Shown here piece after piece: positions 28,460-39,904 of a DNA stretch of 64,000 bases. A model generated the notes under the pieces. It made no database searches. It saw nothing but the letters and a program-made list of their open reading frames with translations, and had not been told where the DNA came from. Position numbers and translations under genes: made by a program. Source of the DNA: Blastobasis lacticolella (Eukaryota > Arthropoda > Insecta > Lepidoptera > Blastobasidae); contig LR990053.1 in NCBI GenBank assembly GCA_905147135.1, forward strand, positions 1,004,501 through 1,068,500, given 5' to 3'. How positions within the stretch are numbered: position 1 is the stretch's first letter; each line of letters begins with the position of its first letter.

Positions 28460-28605
28460 CGGTTATTTCGTTCCAGAACCGTTCAATGAAAATGAAATGA
28501 AAATGAAAAGTACGCCCTTTGTACTGCTTTTTATTATGTATTTTATCCCATGTATGTATCTAGTGTGCAAATAAAGAGTTTTTGTATTGTATTGTATTAT
28601 TGAAT
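28460..28605 (+). repeat. LINE 3' tail with (TTGTA)n end
   Basis: Ends tgcaaataaagagtttttg followed by tattgtattgtattattg, typical of lepidopteran non-LTR tails. Confidence 0.6.
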
Positions 28606-28679
28606 TAGGATTACGTTAATTAATCTCTTTTCAAAAGTCAAAAATCTAACGGAAAACAAAGGGAAGTTAAGCGAGCTCA

Positions 28680-28880
28680 TCCAGGTAGGGGGCGACGCAT
28701 GCAGACCGATCAGCGCGCGCGAGGGCTTACTCCGGCGAGACACCGGGCACCGATACGCGCCACGCACATAACCGCCTAGGCGAATCATATGCGGCGCGCG
28801 CCCGGCCCCAGCCAGCCCGCCGGCGCTCACACCCGCACGCCCCAGCCGGCCTACCCGCGTCGCGCCCTGAGCTCGGAACA
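28680..28880. other. Isolated GC- and CpG-rich island of about 200 bp
   Basis: Stands out from the AT-rich surroundings, with gcgcgcgagggc, gcggcgcgcgcccggcccc and cgcgtcgcgccc. The minus-strand frame is open for about 94 codons but resembles no family I know. It could be a promoter/first exon or a GC-rich repeat. Confidence 0.4.
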
Positions 28881-28959
28881 AATAAGTAAAAAGAATGTCG
28901 TCTGTCTGTCAGTATGCCGCTTCAGTTAGGAAAATGACCATCTGTGGGAAAAAGAAACG

Positions 28960-29170
28960 GCAAGAAACCCACCCCCAATGTGGTTGCGGCCCGCGGAACC
29001 ATATTGAATTTCGAGATAAACAATATTATAGCCTATTCTTATCCCTCCCTATTGTTATTCTGAGCCAAATTTAATCGAAAACCGTTCAGCAGTTTTTGCG
29101 TGACGAAGTAACAAACATTCAAACATCCATCCCGAACTTTCGCATCACTGTCATCATTAAATATTATAAA
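28960..29170 (+). repeat. Interspersed repeat RC
   Basis: cccgcggaaccat, the aaccgttcagcagtttttg segment and acaaacattcaaacatcc. Related copies occur near 30840-31010, 41140-41385 and 48905-49060. Class uncertain. Confidence 0.6.
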
Positions 29171-29924
29171 ACAAAGTCACACGCCGCGTCTGTCTGTCTG
29201 TCTTTTCGCGATAAACTAGTGAACGGTTTTCTTGCGGTTTTTACTATCATTAAGATAATTTATTCTGAAAGGTTGGTATGGGTGAATGAATAACGCTTTA
29301 TTATCGCTTAAAGTGATTTCAGGTTTATATGCGGCGGGTCACTAGTTTATGATATTAGTAGCATACTATTAGTAGGAAGAATTTTAAGGTATTTTATAAA
29401 TTTTATAAAATTTTTGAATTTTAATCTTTGGTAGGGGACAGTCACCATCATCAAAAGCCTATTACGCTGGACTTGAGCTTCTTCCACATTGGCAGAGAGT
29501 ATTGCCATAATCTCCACGCTTAGTTGACGCGTTGGAGGTCAAAGTATTGGAAATGTTCAATAGATAACCTAACCGACAGAAAACTCTACATATATTTAAT
29601 ACAGAATCGAATTTAATGAAACAAAGCCTAGAACTATCTTGTTAAGCCTAGAATTATCTTTCAAAACCGTATCGAAATCGGTCCATCCGATGCCACAGAC
29701 AGACACACGGCCGCACAGATACAAGTCAAACTTAGCAAAAGGCCTCTTTTTTCATTTGAGGTTAAACAATTTTATGCTGCTGCTGTAATAAATCTTGTTT
29801 ACGTGGGTAGTACATGATATGCCTCTATGACTTTATAGCCCGATCGCATTAAACTTAAGTTCCTAATCACTTAGGCGCCACAAAATCGGTGTCATAAAGT
29901 TAAAAGTAACACAGCAAGTTTAGT
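29171..29924. other. Spacer with a diverged S3 piece
   Basis: 29440-29545 resembles S3 (ccataatctccacgctta, gttggaggtca). The rest holds nothing I recognise. Confidence 0.45.
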
Positions 29925-30185
29925 ATTAAAGTAAAGTAGAAGTAAAACACGTTTATTCCACTCAGACATACGGCAAAACATTGAAAAATATTTAAAGAAA
30001 AAATGTAAAACAGATACATAAATCGACGAAAAAATGTACACGCTAGTCTCGTTACCTGTGCCATGTGGAGAGTGCAAGGGGGCTACACTCAGCATATGCC
30101 ACGACTGTCACCGTGATGCTGGTATCCAGTGGGTACCCTGTGGGTGGGTGGGCTGGGCCCCCTTAGTGATGCCCGGACAAAAGTG
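29925..30185 (-). repeat. LINE-like 3' region
   Basis: taaagtaaagtagaagtaaa, acacgtttattccactcag, then a GC-rich part with tgggtgggtgggctgggc. The first part is shared with 5715 and 11756. Confidence 0.5.
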
Positions 30186-30835
30186 CCACAAGTTATTTGT
30201 TTAAATACATAAACACATAATATTATATGTCTCTGCATAAATAAGAGATGTATCGTTTGAGGTGTAGAAAAATACGTTGCATTTCATTAATTTACTTAAC
30301 GTTCGCGTTGATTCAATGCTTTTTGTTATTAGCACACTCTAAAATTAACTTAAACGTTGCCTAAAGTTTATTAAAATTGGGTTATGACGGACTACGACAA
30401 GACGGAAACATGTAGAGATGACTTGCGAATATACAGACTGATCTAATTAGGTCGAACTACTAGACGAACTAATTAGTTTGTATTTTATAAGACGACCTAA
30501 ATAGCTATAAATAATCTAGGAACTGAATTTTGATTAGCAATCTGCTTAGCCACCCAATTCCGCAGTTTAACAGTGATGTATTTAGAAGTGGAATCTAATG
30601 TTACCCACTTTTAATTTATATTATTAAAAGCTGAATTATAAAGTTTATTTTTATTATGTATACTTAACTCTAATAATCATCGTCACTTACCAACAGGTGA
30701 GATGGCGGTCAAATGACTGTCTTGTCTTTAAAAAAAACAGTCTACCTACTTCATTTCTAACCACTAAGCAAGAAAGGAGATGTTGTAAATTTGTTACTGT
30801 GGGAAAGTGTGGAGGTACCGTTGTTCGAATTTATG
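30186..30835. other. Spacer, mostly unrecognised
   Basis: A short LINE-tail remnant (acttaccaacaggtgagatgg) lies at 30686-30715. Nothing else is recognised. Confidence 0.4.
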
Positions 30836-30839
30836 TAAC

Positions 30840-31010
30840 ATTCAACTACCCCACGGGATAATTATTTTTCCAGGACAAAAAGTAGCCTTTGTCACTCGGG
30901 AATAATGTAGCTTCCTATTACTGAAACAATTTTTTAAATCGGTTCAATAGTTTCGGAGATTACCCCCCCTCACAAACAAACTTACAAACATTACAACATT
31001 ACCTCTTTAT
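30840..31010 (+). repeat. Interspersed repeat RC
   Basis: ccacgggataattattt, ccaggacaaaaagtagcc and cggttcaatagtttcggaga, then acaaacaaacttacaaac. Confidence 0.6.
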
Positions 31011-31014
31011 AATA

Positions 31015-32080
31015 TTATTATAGGTTTAGATGACGGTCCTTATATAACGAGCATGTAATATAATCATCATCGTTAAAGAATAAATAATTTTTTTTTGTTT
31101 ATCTATAGCTGGTAGAATGGAACACCTGTATTCACAAACAATAGATAATCGAAGTACTTGTCCAAATAAAGCAGTTTTATAATGCGTTCTCATAGTGTTA
31201 TTCTGCGACGTGAACGCCCACGCCTGAAAGCCTCCCTGTTCCCCATGAACCCTTGGCTGCCAGCCAGGCGGCGAGGGTGCACTGCTGACTTGTCACCGTA
31301 AGGCTTCTGCCTACAAACACACGCACGGCTGACCACGAGGAGCCCATGCAGACATACTATGTACACGATTTTTGCACGGTTTGTCCCAAATGTTTAAATA
31401 AATAAATAAATAAAAATTGTTTATTACACCTATTTCGCACATGGCACAGTAAATTTTTGCACAATACATGGCATAATATAGCAAATAAGAAACAATGAGA
31501 AAGGAACAACGATATTTATGCTGTTTAAGCATTTTTGGTTTAACAGAAAGCTTCTTTTATTATTTGTAAACAATCGCTCAGCACCCGCGTAGTCACCGCG
31601 CATTTGTCGCATTGCACCCGCCTAGTCACCGAGTCATCGGCCGCGCCAATATGGTAAGCTGCGCGATTTAGGTGTGTTTCCAGTTCGGGCGCTACGCGAT
31701 GACTAGGCGGACGCGATGCGTACGCGATTTGTAAGCGGCGATCGGGCAAATAAACGAGCAATAAAGCGACCAAATTAGATAATCGCCCCCAGTATTTCAA
31801 CTGCCAAAAAACCGATATGCCGATAAGGACCCAAACACGTTAAGTAATTAAAGATCTCGGATTATACGAGATGTTGTGTAGGTATATCAAAGTAGATAAG
31901 TATAGATAAACAATACTAACTAAATATAAGTATAGATAAACAATACTAGCCGTGGTAACAAACCCGATAATATGTGTAGTGAAAGTGTAGTGAATAACCA
32001 CGAAAGTCTTAAAACCTATATCAAAGTAGAGTTTGATAGTGGAGCGGTTTAGCATTACCGGGTGGACAATCACATCTCAC
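31015..32080. other. Spacer, nothing firmly recognised
   Basis: 31200-31400 looks repeat-like (gccaggcggcgagggtgcac), with aaataaataaataaataaaa at 31396. 31570-31740 is CpG-rich with related runs (cgcctagtcaccg, gatgactaggcg). No gene seen. Confidence 0.4.
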
Positions 32081-32084
32081 TAAG

Positions 32085-32225
32085 CATGTCTGTCTAGAAA
32101 TAGCCTTTTTATTCTAGTTTTGAACGCGTCCAGATTAAAATGATCAAGGAACACACTCGCAAGCAACGTTCCATTCCTTAGCTACACGCATTATAAATTA
32201 TAAAGGTTGAACCAAAGCGGCTTGT
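32085..32225 (-). repeat. CR1/Jockey-like LINE 3' fragment
   Basis: gcatgtctgtctagaaatag, tgatcaaggaacacactcgc and ggttgaaccaaagcggctt match 35785-35925 and the inverse of 44505-44715. Confidence 0.75.
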
Positions 32226-32671
32226 GCGGATAGCTGGAAGATCAACTGTGTTAGTGCAACTGTTTCGCACACTCTCCGAAATGAATCATATAGAAGACCG
32301 ACATACGCGCAATCCTACGCCGAGACTTGACATGGAAAACCTCAAATTGGTGAAACTCGACATATAGAGGTTCGACGTGGTTGCTACACTTCCTGACACC
32401 CATAACATGAAATATAGATGCACATAGTGTTACATGTAACAAAAATGCAGTTGCGTTAGTGCAGTTGCGTTGTCACAGTGGGGACTGACCTGCCCAGATT
32501 ATATCATAGTTACAAATCCAGTCGCCTAAAAGTGCAGGCTTTCTCACGTAACCCCTATCGTAAGAGCGTAACTTAGTGTTATCTATATCAAAAGCGTCGA
32601 TGTCTATATCTGTCGGAAATTTACGAATCCTGAATAGCCATTTAATACCAGGAATAGTGATTTGGAAGTCG

Positions 32672-32686
32672 CCGCCAGGGGGCGCC
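32672..32686 (+). promoter_or_regulatory. CTCF-like motif
   Basis: ccgccagggggcgcc matches the CTCF core consensus known from vertebrates and insects. It sits in a short GC-rich patch (32665-32730). Occupancy cannot be judged from sequence. Confidence 0.4.
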
Positions 32687-33159
32687 GCGTTGGCGGCTCG
32701 CCAGAAGGCAGTCTGGCGGCGCAGAGCACTCATGCTTAAGACATTACTCTATTACTCTTGTAAGTGTAGATATGGGCTCTCTTTTTAGACAACGGATGAA
32801 AGCTGCTTATTACTACTACTACGATTGATGTCGGTCAATTGTGTTCACACGACCAACGTACCTACACAACTAACCTAATCATGTTCTCAAATATTGTTTT
32901 TTTCATAACAAGCTTTCGTTTTATTTTATCTGGATACCATCTATGATAAGTTTTAGTACTAGTCAAGACAAATCAAACGAGCCCAAACTCAATGGGTTTA
33001 TCATGAATATTTTAGGAGTGCCAATGACCATCTTCAGTCATCATCATCAGACCTTGAATTTTTTACAGGTTACATAGGTATACCAAATTTCAGCTCAATT
33101 GAATGCCGAGAAGTGTGGTTACATAAAGCGTGCAAGATTTGATCCGAACAAACAAACAT

Positions 33160-33233
33160 TGTAAAAAGCCTGTGAAAAGGCATGATCACACACGTGTGTG
33201 TGTGTGATCATGCCTTTTCACAGGCTTTTTACA
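33160..33233. repeat. Perfect 34-bp inverted repeat with a 6-nt loop
   Basis: The arms 33160-33193 and 33200-33233 are exact mirrors (tgtaaaaagcctgtgaaaag at one end). A (CA)n-rich tract follows to about 33300. Confidence 0.9.
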
Positions 33234-33339
33234 ACTCACACTCACTCACACACACATACACACATACACGCACACAATGTGCGCACATTCGCACATACAC
33301 AATATGATTTGGATTTTAAGTTTTTGTATTTAATTTAAT

Positions 33340-33500
33340 CTTTGTTTTGGTCACGAATGTTATCTAGTGAAATTTAATTATGTGAAGGAGCGAGATTCTC
33401 CTGATACAAGTATTTCTATACTTAATAGGAGATGTCCACCTTAATATAATGTGTAAAACTTTAAATCGAAATAAATCATTATTATTATTATTATCCTAAA
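33340..33500 (+). repeat. LINE 3' tail
   Basis: tctcctgatacaagtatttc, ccaccttaatataatgtgt and tcgaaataaatc with an (att)n end. Confidence 0.6.
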
Positions 33501-33559
33501 CTCTAACCTAGCAACCTACATTCTCGCTGCGAGTACTGTGTCGGTCTTGACATATTATG

Positions 33560-34045
33560 TCAACAGCTTATAACAGTCCACAGCTGGACTTAACCCACTT
33601 CCAAATTCGTGGAGGGCCTTACCTTAGTCTCTGCACTTGGCGCAGCAATCGTAGTTACAGAAGCACCTCAAACAAAAATGACGCATACAATTAAGCTGTT
33701 CAGTATCTCCTCCAAATCCGTCTAGGGCCTTGCCTTGGCCTCCGCACTTGATAGGCTAGAAATCGCAGTAACAGAAAATCTTTAAACAAAAATGACGCAT
33801 ACAATTAAGCTGTTCAGTATCTCCTCCAAATCCGTCTAGGGCCTTGCCTTGGCCTCCGCACTTGATAGGCTAGAAATCGCAGTAACAGAAAATCTTTAAA
33901 CAAAAATGACGCATACAATTAAGCTGTTCAGTATTTCCTCCGAATCCGGCTAGGGCCTTGCCTTAGCCTCCGCACTTGATAGACTAGAAATCGCAGTAAC
34001 AGAAAAACTTTAAACAAAAATGACGCATACAATTTAGCTGTTCAG
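33560..34045 (+). repeat. Tandem array, 113-114 bp unit
   Basis: tgttcag recurs at 33698, 33811, 33925 and 34039. Each unit carries cctccaaatccgtctagggc, cttggcctccgcacttga and acaaaaatgacgcatacaa. A diverged unit lies at 34330-34437. The first unit resembles S3. Confidence 0.92.
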
Positions 34046-35010
34046 CGGCCTTAGCCAAGAGGTTTCGTTAATCTACAATCGTTTGTGGTAGAAAAAAGAT
34101 GGAATTTGACATAAGCTAACGTTATCTGACATAAGCTAACGTTTGTGGTAGATTTTGATCCATAGACAATTCACGTAATTTCGGTGTACAAATGAGGCGG
34201 ATTGGCGGATGATCCTACACAATCAGAGTCAATGTAGATGTTGGTAGAAATAGTCGAATTTCGACCTGTCAATTTTCTACCATACACGCATCACGCAAGC
34301 GGAGCTGTCAAAGATGGCTATAACGGCTGTATCTCCTCCGAATCTGTCTATGACCTTGCCTTAGTTTCCGCACTTGGAGCAGCAATTGTAGTGACAGAAA
34401 TAAACAAAAATGACGCATACAATAGCTGTTCAGTCTATGACGGGGAGCTGTACTAACTGAGGGGAGGGAATACATGGACAAGGGTGGGAAATCCTTGTTG
34501 AAATCAACTAGCAATCCTAGCTTGCACAGCATACTTAATAGGAATCTAGGTTGTCTAAAAGTGAGAGAGGAATCCGTGCCTACTAGTGAGATTCAGTATG
34601 ATATGTAAGTACAATACGTTTCAATACAAAAAGACAAAAGTAGATCACGACAAGTAGGATAAGTATTTTCAACAGAAATCTAAATAAATTGACTCATTGA
34701 AATAAATATACATTCATCTTTACATTTCTGTGAATAACACTTGCCATTGTCGGGCTGTACTTTTCGCTTTTTTACCCCCGATGAAAAAATCTGATGTCTG
34801 TATGTAGCCTAGCTTTTGTGTCTGTCTGTGGCGTCATGGGTCTCGAAGCTCCATCGACATGGTCAAAGCTTAGGTATCATGAGAGCGACCAACGTTGATC
34901 TACACTCAAGTACTATCTACGTAAGCTAGATTGCCATCTTAGTGGTATAAAAAAAGCCGGTACCTAACGCATAACTAAGCGTACCTAGAGGCGGGCCATT
35001 AGCATAAGTA
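34046..35010. other. Spacer with local direct repeats
   Basis: tgacataagctaacgtt occurs twice at 34108-34142, and tttgtggtaga twice nearby. Beyond the diverged array unit at 34330 nothing is recognised. Confidence 0.4.
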
Positions 35011-35014
35011 ACAT

Positions 35015-35082
35015 ATAATAGAATAACTTTATTGTTGAACTATGTTGGTACATTTAGGTATAAATAACAGGACAGCACACCG
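35015..35082 (-). repeat. LINE 3' tail, family also at 41020-41078
   Basis: On the minus strand acctaaatgtaccaacatag then ttcaacaataaagttattct, which recurs in plus orientation at 41020-41078. Confidence 0.65.
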
Positions 35083-35589
35083 TCAAATAATGAGGTTAGT
35101 TAGGACCAAATATATGCTGATCTGAGGATACGGGATAAAGGATTTAGGTACCTACATAATGCAAGGGATGAAGACCTATGTAAAACAGCACTCTTGCTAA
35201 TCCGCGCTTAAAAGGCGGCGGGTGTATTAGTGGCAGTGGATAGTCGTAAAATTTTACTTTTACTCCTCGGGTCCGGAGTAAATTACGTAAAACGACGTAA
35301 TCGCCGGATACGAATTGTTTGATACACCTTGTCGGCATACAAATTGTTTGTTACAGAATACGCAGGGTAGCGGTTTATCGGTATTTTACGGTTTTTGTTG
35401 GTGTTGCCGGTTTACCCTTGTAATTTGATATAGGGCCAAGTAATCTGACCCGGTGTTAAAATCTGGAACCAAGTTTCGCTGTTTAGAAATGTCTTAGCAC
35501 AGCCAACAACAGCGACGCCGTCATCGGATTAGATAAGTTTATTAGCACAATTTTGAGTTACCAGCATCAATTCCTTTTCTCATTGATAC

Positions 35590-35780
35590 ATTTTTACGGT
35601 GAGGGAAAACATCGTGATGAAACCTTTACATTCAGATGATCCAATCTGGTCAGGTTCCCCTGGTAGCAGGTCTACGCAGGTCAGATGGCAGTCGATCCAC
35701 TGTAATTAATCCGGTCAAGGCGGACCCCGGGCCCTCGTGCACGACAGCACAACCAGGACATTAACGCCAAGATGATACTT
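35590..35780 (+). repeat. SINE family S1, headless
   Basis: acggtgagggaaaacatcgt, ccaatctggtcaggttcccc and gtcaaggcggaccccgggcc. Confidence 0.85.
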
Positions 35781-35784
35781 TTAA

Positions 35785-35930
35785 TGCATGCCTGGATAGG
35801 AACAACCTTCTCATTCTAGCCTTGAAGAAGGCGTCCAGATTATAACGATTACGGAACACACTCGCAAGCAAACAAAGTGTTCCATTCCTTAGCCGTACGT
35901 ATTATTAAGGTTAAACCAAAGCGGTTTCCA
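35785..35930 (-). repeat. CR1/Jockey-like LINE 3' fragment
   Basis: cattctagccttgaagaag, ggaacacactcgcaagca, gttccattccttagccgt and aaaccaaagcggttt. Confidence 0.78.
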
Positions 35931-35981
35931 ATTTCCCGAATATTCAATACATTTCCCGAGCGTGAACCGACTATTTGTAAC

Positions 35982-36584
35982 TAGTGTTGTAAAAAACTGT
36001 AGTCTGGGAGTCTATATTTTAGGACTCGACTCATAATTATGCGACTCGACTCATTATTGGAATGTGTGACAATTATTGTATAGTCGCATTGAGCTGACCT
36101 GTAAAGGCAATGTAGGTATTTGTAAACCAGTACGATAAATAAATAATGACAGGTTTTACTGCTCGAAGTAGTTACTACGAGCGCACCGATTTTCCGAATA
36201 GACTTGAGTTAGAGATTAAGTGTTCGAGTCTGTTTATATAACTAACTGTATATAAACAGACAGACTAATGAGTGTCGCTAGAGTATTTAAGTATCTACAA
36301 AGCGGTGATATCGTATAGCTTAAACTATAGATAGTATTTGCTGTGGTGTCTTATATTAGGCTTGTGGTACTCGAAAGACTGAGCAGTTTTCGCTCGAGTC
36401 AAGTTTTCGAACTAAATTTTGCACAAAACTCGAGTTATGTTTACGATTCAACTTCTTCGTCCGTGATCTAATGACTCGCGTTCGACTCGGCTCTAGACTC
36501 GTGAGTGTTTAGGTCACTTAGCCCTGCAAAATTGAGTCGAGTTTATAATTTCAGACTCCCGGTCTCGAGTTTTTTACAACACTA
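35982..36584. mobile_element. Non-autonomous hAT-like element, 603 bp
   Basis: The ends tagtgttgtaaaaaact and agttttttacaacacta are inverted. The flanks tttgtaac (35974-35981) and tttgcaac (36585-36592) form an 8-bp target duplication with one change. The interior repeats actcgactc-like motifs and has no transposase frame. Confidence 0.88.
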
Positions 36585-36599
36585 TTTGCAACAACAAAT

Positions 36600-37375
36600 C
36601 GCAATATACTGACTTATAGAGACAAATTACAAGAAAACCGCTGACAAATGGGACCTCGAACCCAACCGAACCATGAAATAGCACACGGCATTCTTCATTC
36701 GAACAAATCAATTATTTCCAAAAACCGGCCACATTCGGTACTAAATATACCCTACGACTGTTCTGTACACCTACTTTCTAATATACAGCAAGTGGCGCCA
36801 CTGTGAGTGACAGGGTAAAGTTGCATACACGGAGGGCTTCAAGTTATCGATCAGCTGTGACCTTGTGGGGTCAATTACCCCGGATATAGGTCGAAGGGCG
36901 TAGGAAGGGCAAGGGCGAGGGGGGCTAGGAAATAATAGCCGTTATTCGCTGTAGCGTCGGGAAATAATATGCGGGAAATGTGACTGCTTGAATGGGGGTA
37001 TAAATCTATTTTTAAACCCTTACGCAAAAACACGAGTGTTATAAATTTTACGTGTATATCTCTGTCTGTCTGTGGCATTGTAGACCCCGAATGTAGGGAG
37101 TTTCAAATTATTAGTTGATCGAGGGGAGGGGCCGATTTCGATACGGTTTTCATTATTTGATTGAAAATCAATGATCGAGATATAGTAAGATGTAATAAAC
37201 CGACGCTATTACGTATGGTAAGGGGTGTCTTTCCGGCATATGCCGATAGTTATACAGTGTCTTTCTTGAGCGATTACGCACTGCATTCGAAACTAGTCCG
37301 AGAAATTGCTTTGGTAGGGCATTTATTTCAGTTATTAGCATTCAGTTTGCCGCCGACTATTTAAACTGTACCGTA
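36600..37375. other. Spacer, nothing recognised
   Basis: No gene or repeat family recognised. Confidence 0.4.
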
Positions 37376-37378
37376 AGG

Positions 37379-37695
37379 AGCGTCGGTGGCCTATTGGTAT
37401 CCGACTCGTAAGCCAGAGGTACAGGGTTCGACACGATTCCACTGCCGCTATGTACCAATGCCTCTTTTCCGAGTTATGTACATTAATGAGATACTATCCG
37501 ATGCTCTTACGGTGACGGAAAACAAACGTCAAACCAAGATCCAATCTGCACAGGTTTCCCTGTTAAAAAGGTCACGGAGGTCAGATGGCAGTCGCTCCAT
37601 TGTATTTATTGGTCTGCAAAATCCTGGATCATGGTCAAGATGAACTCTCGTGAGCTAGAGCTTAACCGGGACATAATGCCAAGACGATTATTATT
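37379..37695 (+). repeat. SINE family S1
   Basis: agcgtcggtggcctattggt, B-box-like gggttcgacacgattcc, accaatgcctcttttccg, gtcacggaggtcagatggc and gagcttaaccgggacat. Confidence 0.85.
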
Positions 37696-37984
37696 ATGTC
37701 AGTTATTAGACATGTCAATTACTTAGTTCTAAAATTTACTGAAATGATAAGCGACTGGGAAGTCAATTTCTTATAATAACTGCCAGTCCAGCCATTTCGG
37801 TACCAATTTCGGCGAGAATATTTTAATCAAGAATCAATTAAGTATTAAACGAGGCCTAGAATGTTCAATTTAGAGGTAATGTAGGAGGCGAAATGACAAG
37901 GGAAATAATTTAGTGGACCATTATTAGAGTACGAGACGACTAAAATAGGCAACCAAATGTAATTTGACTGTGTAAGTAGCATGG

Positions 37985-38070
37985 TAGAGTGTCTGTGGAA
38001 TAAAGGCTAACGGGTCCGACTTGTGAGCGAAAGGCACCGGTTCGATTCCCAGTAGCGCCATGTGTAAGTT
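37985..38070 (+). repeat. tRNA-like SINE head
   Basis: B-box ggttcgattccc preceded by gggtccgacttgtgagcg and followed by gcgccatgtg, as in S1. The S1 body is missing. Confidence 0.55.
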
Positions 38071-38257
38071 CGGTGACCATGCATTGTTATGATACCATCA
38101 AGTTGTAAGTATGGAGACGTGAGGTGGCCAAAGGAGTTTGGACTCGTTTGATTAGACTTGACAATTAGGACTTTGACAGATCATAGAGAAAGCGCGATAA
38201 ATACTTGTTATGAATTTTTTTTACATTTGAGAACTATTCTAGTTACATTTGGTAAGA

Positions 38258-38465
38258 ATAATCCATGGCTCCATGGGGTGGGGATTTGGGGAACCGTGGC
38301 TTTGGCAGTGGAGTGGCATTAGCTTTTTGCTGCCAGAGCAACGTGTTATAGAGGTGGGCAACGCATTAGCGATACTCTTGGTGTTGCTAATGTCTATAGG
38401 CAGTGGTGACCACTTTCCATCAGGTGGCCCGCTTGCCTGTTTGCCTACCGTATGACATAAAAAAA
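38258..38465 (-). repeat. SINE-like family S2
   Basis: atggggtggggatttgggg, ggcaacgcattagcgatact and ggcccgcttgcctgtttgcc. Confidence 0.85.
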
Positions 38466-38469
38466 ATAA

Positions 38470-39545
38470 AAAAATAAAATTGAATTTATCTCCCACAAGA
38501 AGTCTGTGCTTTTCACTAAAAGTTGGAGTCCTTCAGGCATGAAAATAGGTAGGTTCCTCAAAGGCACTGTGTCCGCTCTCCTTAGGTAAGGCTCTCCAAA
38601 GTACTGGAGACGGTAACGGTGTACCAGCCTAGGTCAAATCTCATCACCACCATGTTCGCCTTGGAACAACCCATCAGCGAACCATGGTATGCCAACTGGA
38701 TTCGTAGTCCTTTATCAAAACAGTAAGAAGGATGTTATGATAGTTTAGGCAAGGCCGGCACCGCATCCTGAGGTTTAAATGTCTTGGACAACAATGGCCG
38801 CTTTCTATCAGGTGTATCGTACGTTCGCGTGATTCCCTAGCATTAAAAAAGATGTGCGGATGGATGAAAGTCGATTATATAAAAAGGAATATATTCCTAT
38901 AGCGCAAACTTATAAAACTTAAGATCGTGATCAAGAAAAACATTCACTGATCATATCAGTAATATTCTTAAAAGGTTGGGGTTCAAAGTGGCGAGTATAA
39001 AAGGGACGTCCGGGTTTCAGCGACGTATGGAATGTATGTGTATGTGTTCAAACCAAAATACCGGGAATATTCGGGAACCAGGATAAAAAACAGAGGAACC
39101 AAATTAATTAAAAGCCCCATCTAACTTTCTAAACTGGGATTCGCAGTTCGCTACTTCGCAATTTGTTTCCATTCAGATTACGATCTTGCGAGCGAGGGCG
39201 AAGTTATGTCTAGATTTAGCCCCTAGGGGCTTAAGTCTGAATTTCAGATTGTTTTTAAGTACCAGATAAGGATAAAGTTGTAAATGCTATGGTTAATATT
39301 AGATTTCTTTGATGCTGATTGAGATGATATGTTTAGTTTGATCATCATCATCATAATCACCTTACCGTTTATCCTGGCTTATGCCAGGAGCTGCTTTGCT
39401 ACTTTTCTTCGCCAGGTCTTCAATTTTCTCACGTCGTAAGCCACTGGCGATCACAATAAGTTTACTATATTATTACTATGGCCTGTTAACTAACATCACC
39501 TGTCATTTCAAATAATCTCAACCTCGAGAGCACCAATACTTTTTT
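38470..39545. other. Spacer, nothing firmly recognised
   Basis: 39350-39440 (catcatcatcataatcacct, gccaggtcttcaattttc) loosely resembles 62940-63030. No gene seen. Confidence 0.4.
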
Positions 39546-39550
39546 TTTTA

Positions 39551-39900
39551 TTGGACTAGCGAGGCATTTGACTGTCTTTGTTTGATCTTACCAGTAGCCG
39601 CATTCACAATGATTCGAAACCGTTTCCGAACGATTCGACACGAAATTCGTGAGCGGCGTATCCGTGTCGATCGATTCGAAAGCTGATATTCAGAATCCCA
39701 ATAGATTCCACGGAAACTCTACTCTCTATAACATAAAATTTCATCAAAATTAACTGAAACCACATTTTCCTAAGAACTTTTGCGGGGTCCTTTGTCGATT
39801 CCGTATCCGAATCCGATTTCCGAGCCATTGTGAATACGGCTACTGGTGGTAAGTGACGACGCGGTCGACTGAGCATGCCTGTCTGTCGTACCTCGTAGCG
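39551..39900. mobile_element. MITE (39591-39846) nested in a LINE 3' fragment
   Basis: ccagtagccgcattcacaat is mirrored by attgtgaatacggctactgg, giving 256 bp. The flanks gaggcatttgactgtc and tggtaagtgacgacgcggtc are the two sides of the CR1/Jockey-like fragment seen whole at 47888-48045. Confidence 0.75.
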
Positions 39901-39904
39901 TACA

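Noticed and set aside
28597..28881. 94-codon minus-strand frame in the GC-rich island as a gene
   Set aside because: Arg/Gly/Ala-rich content is explained by GC composition, and there is no family similarity. The island is reported but not called as coding.
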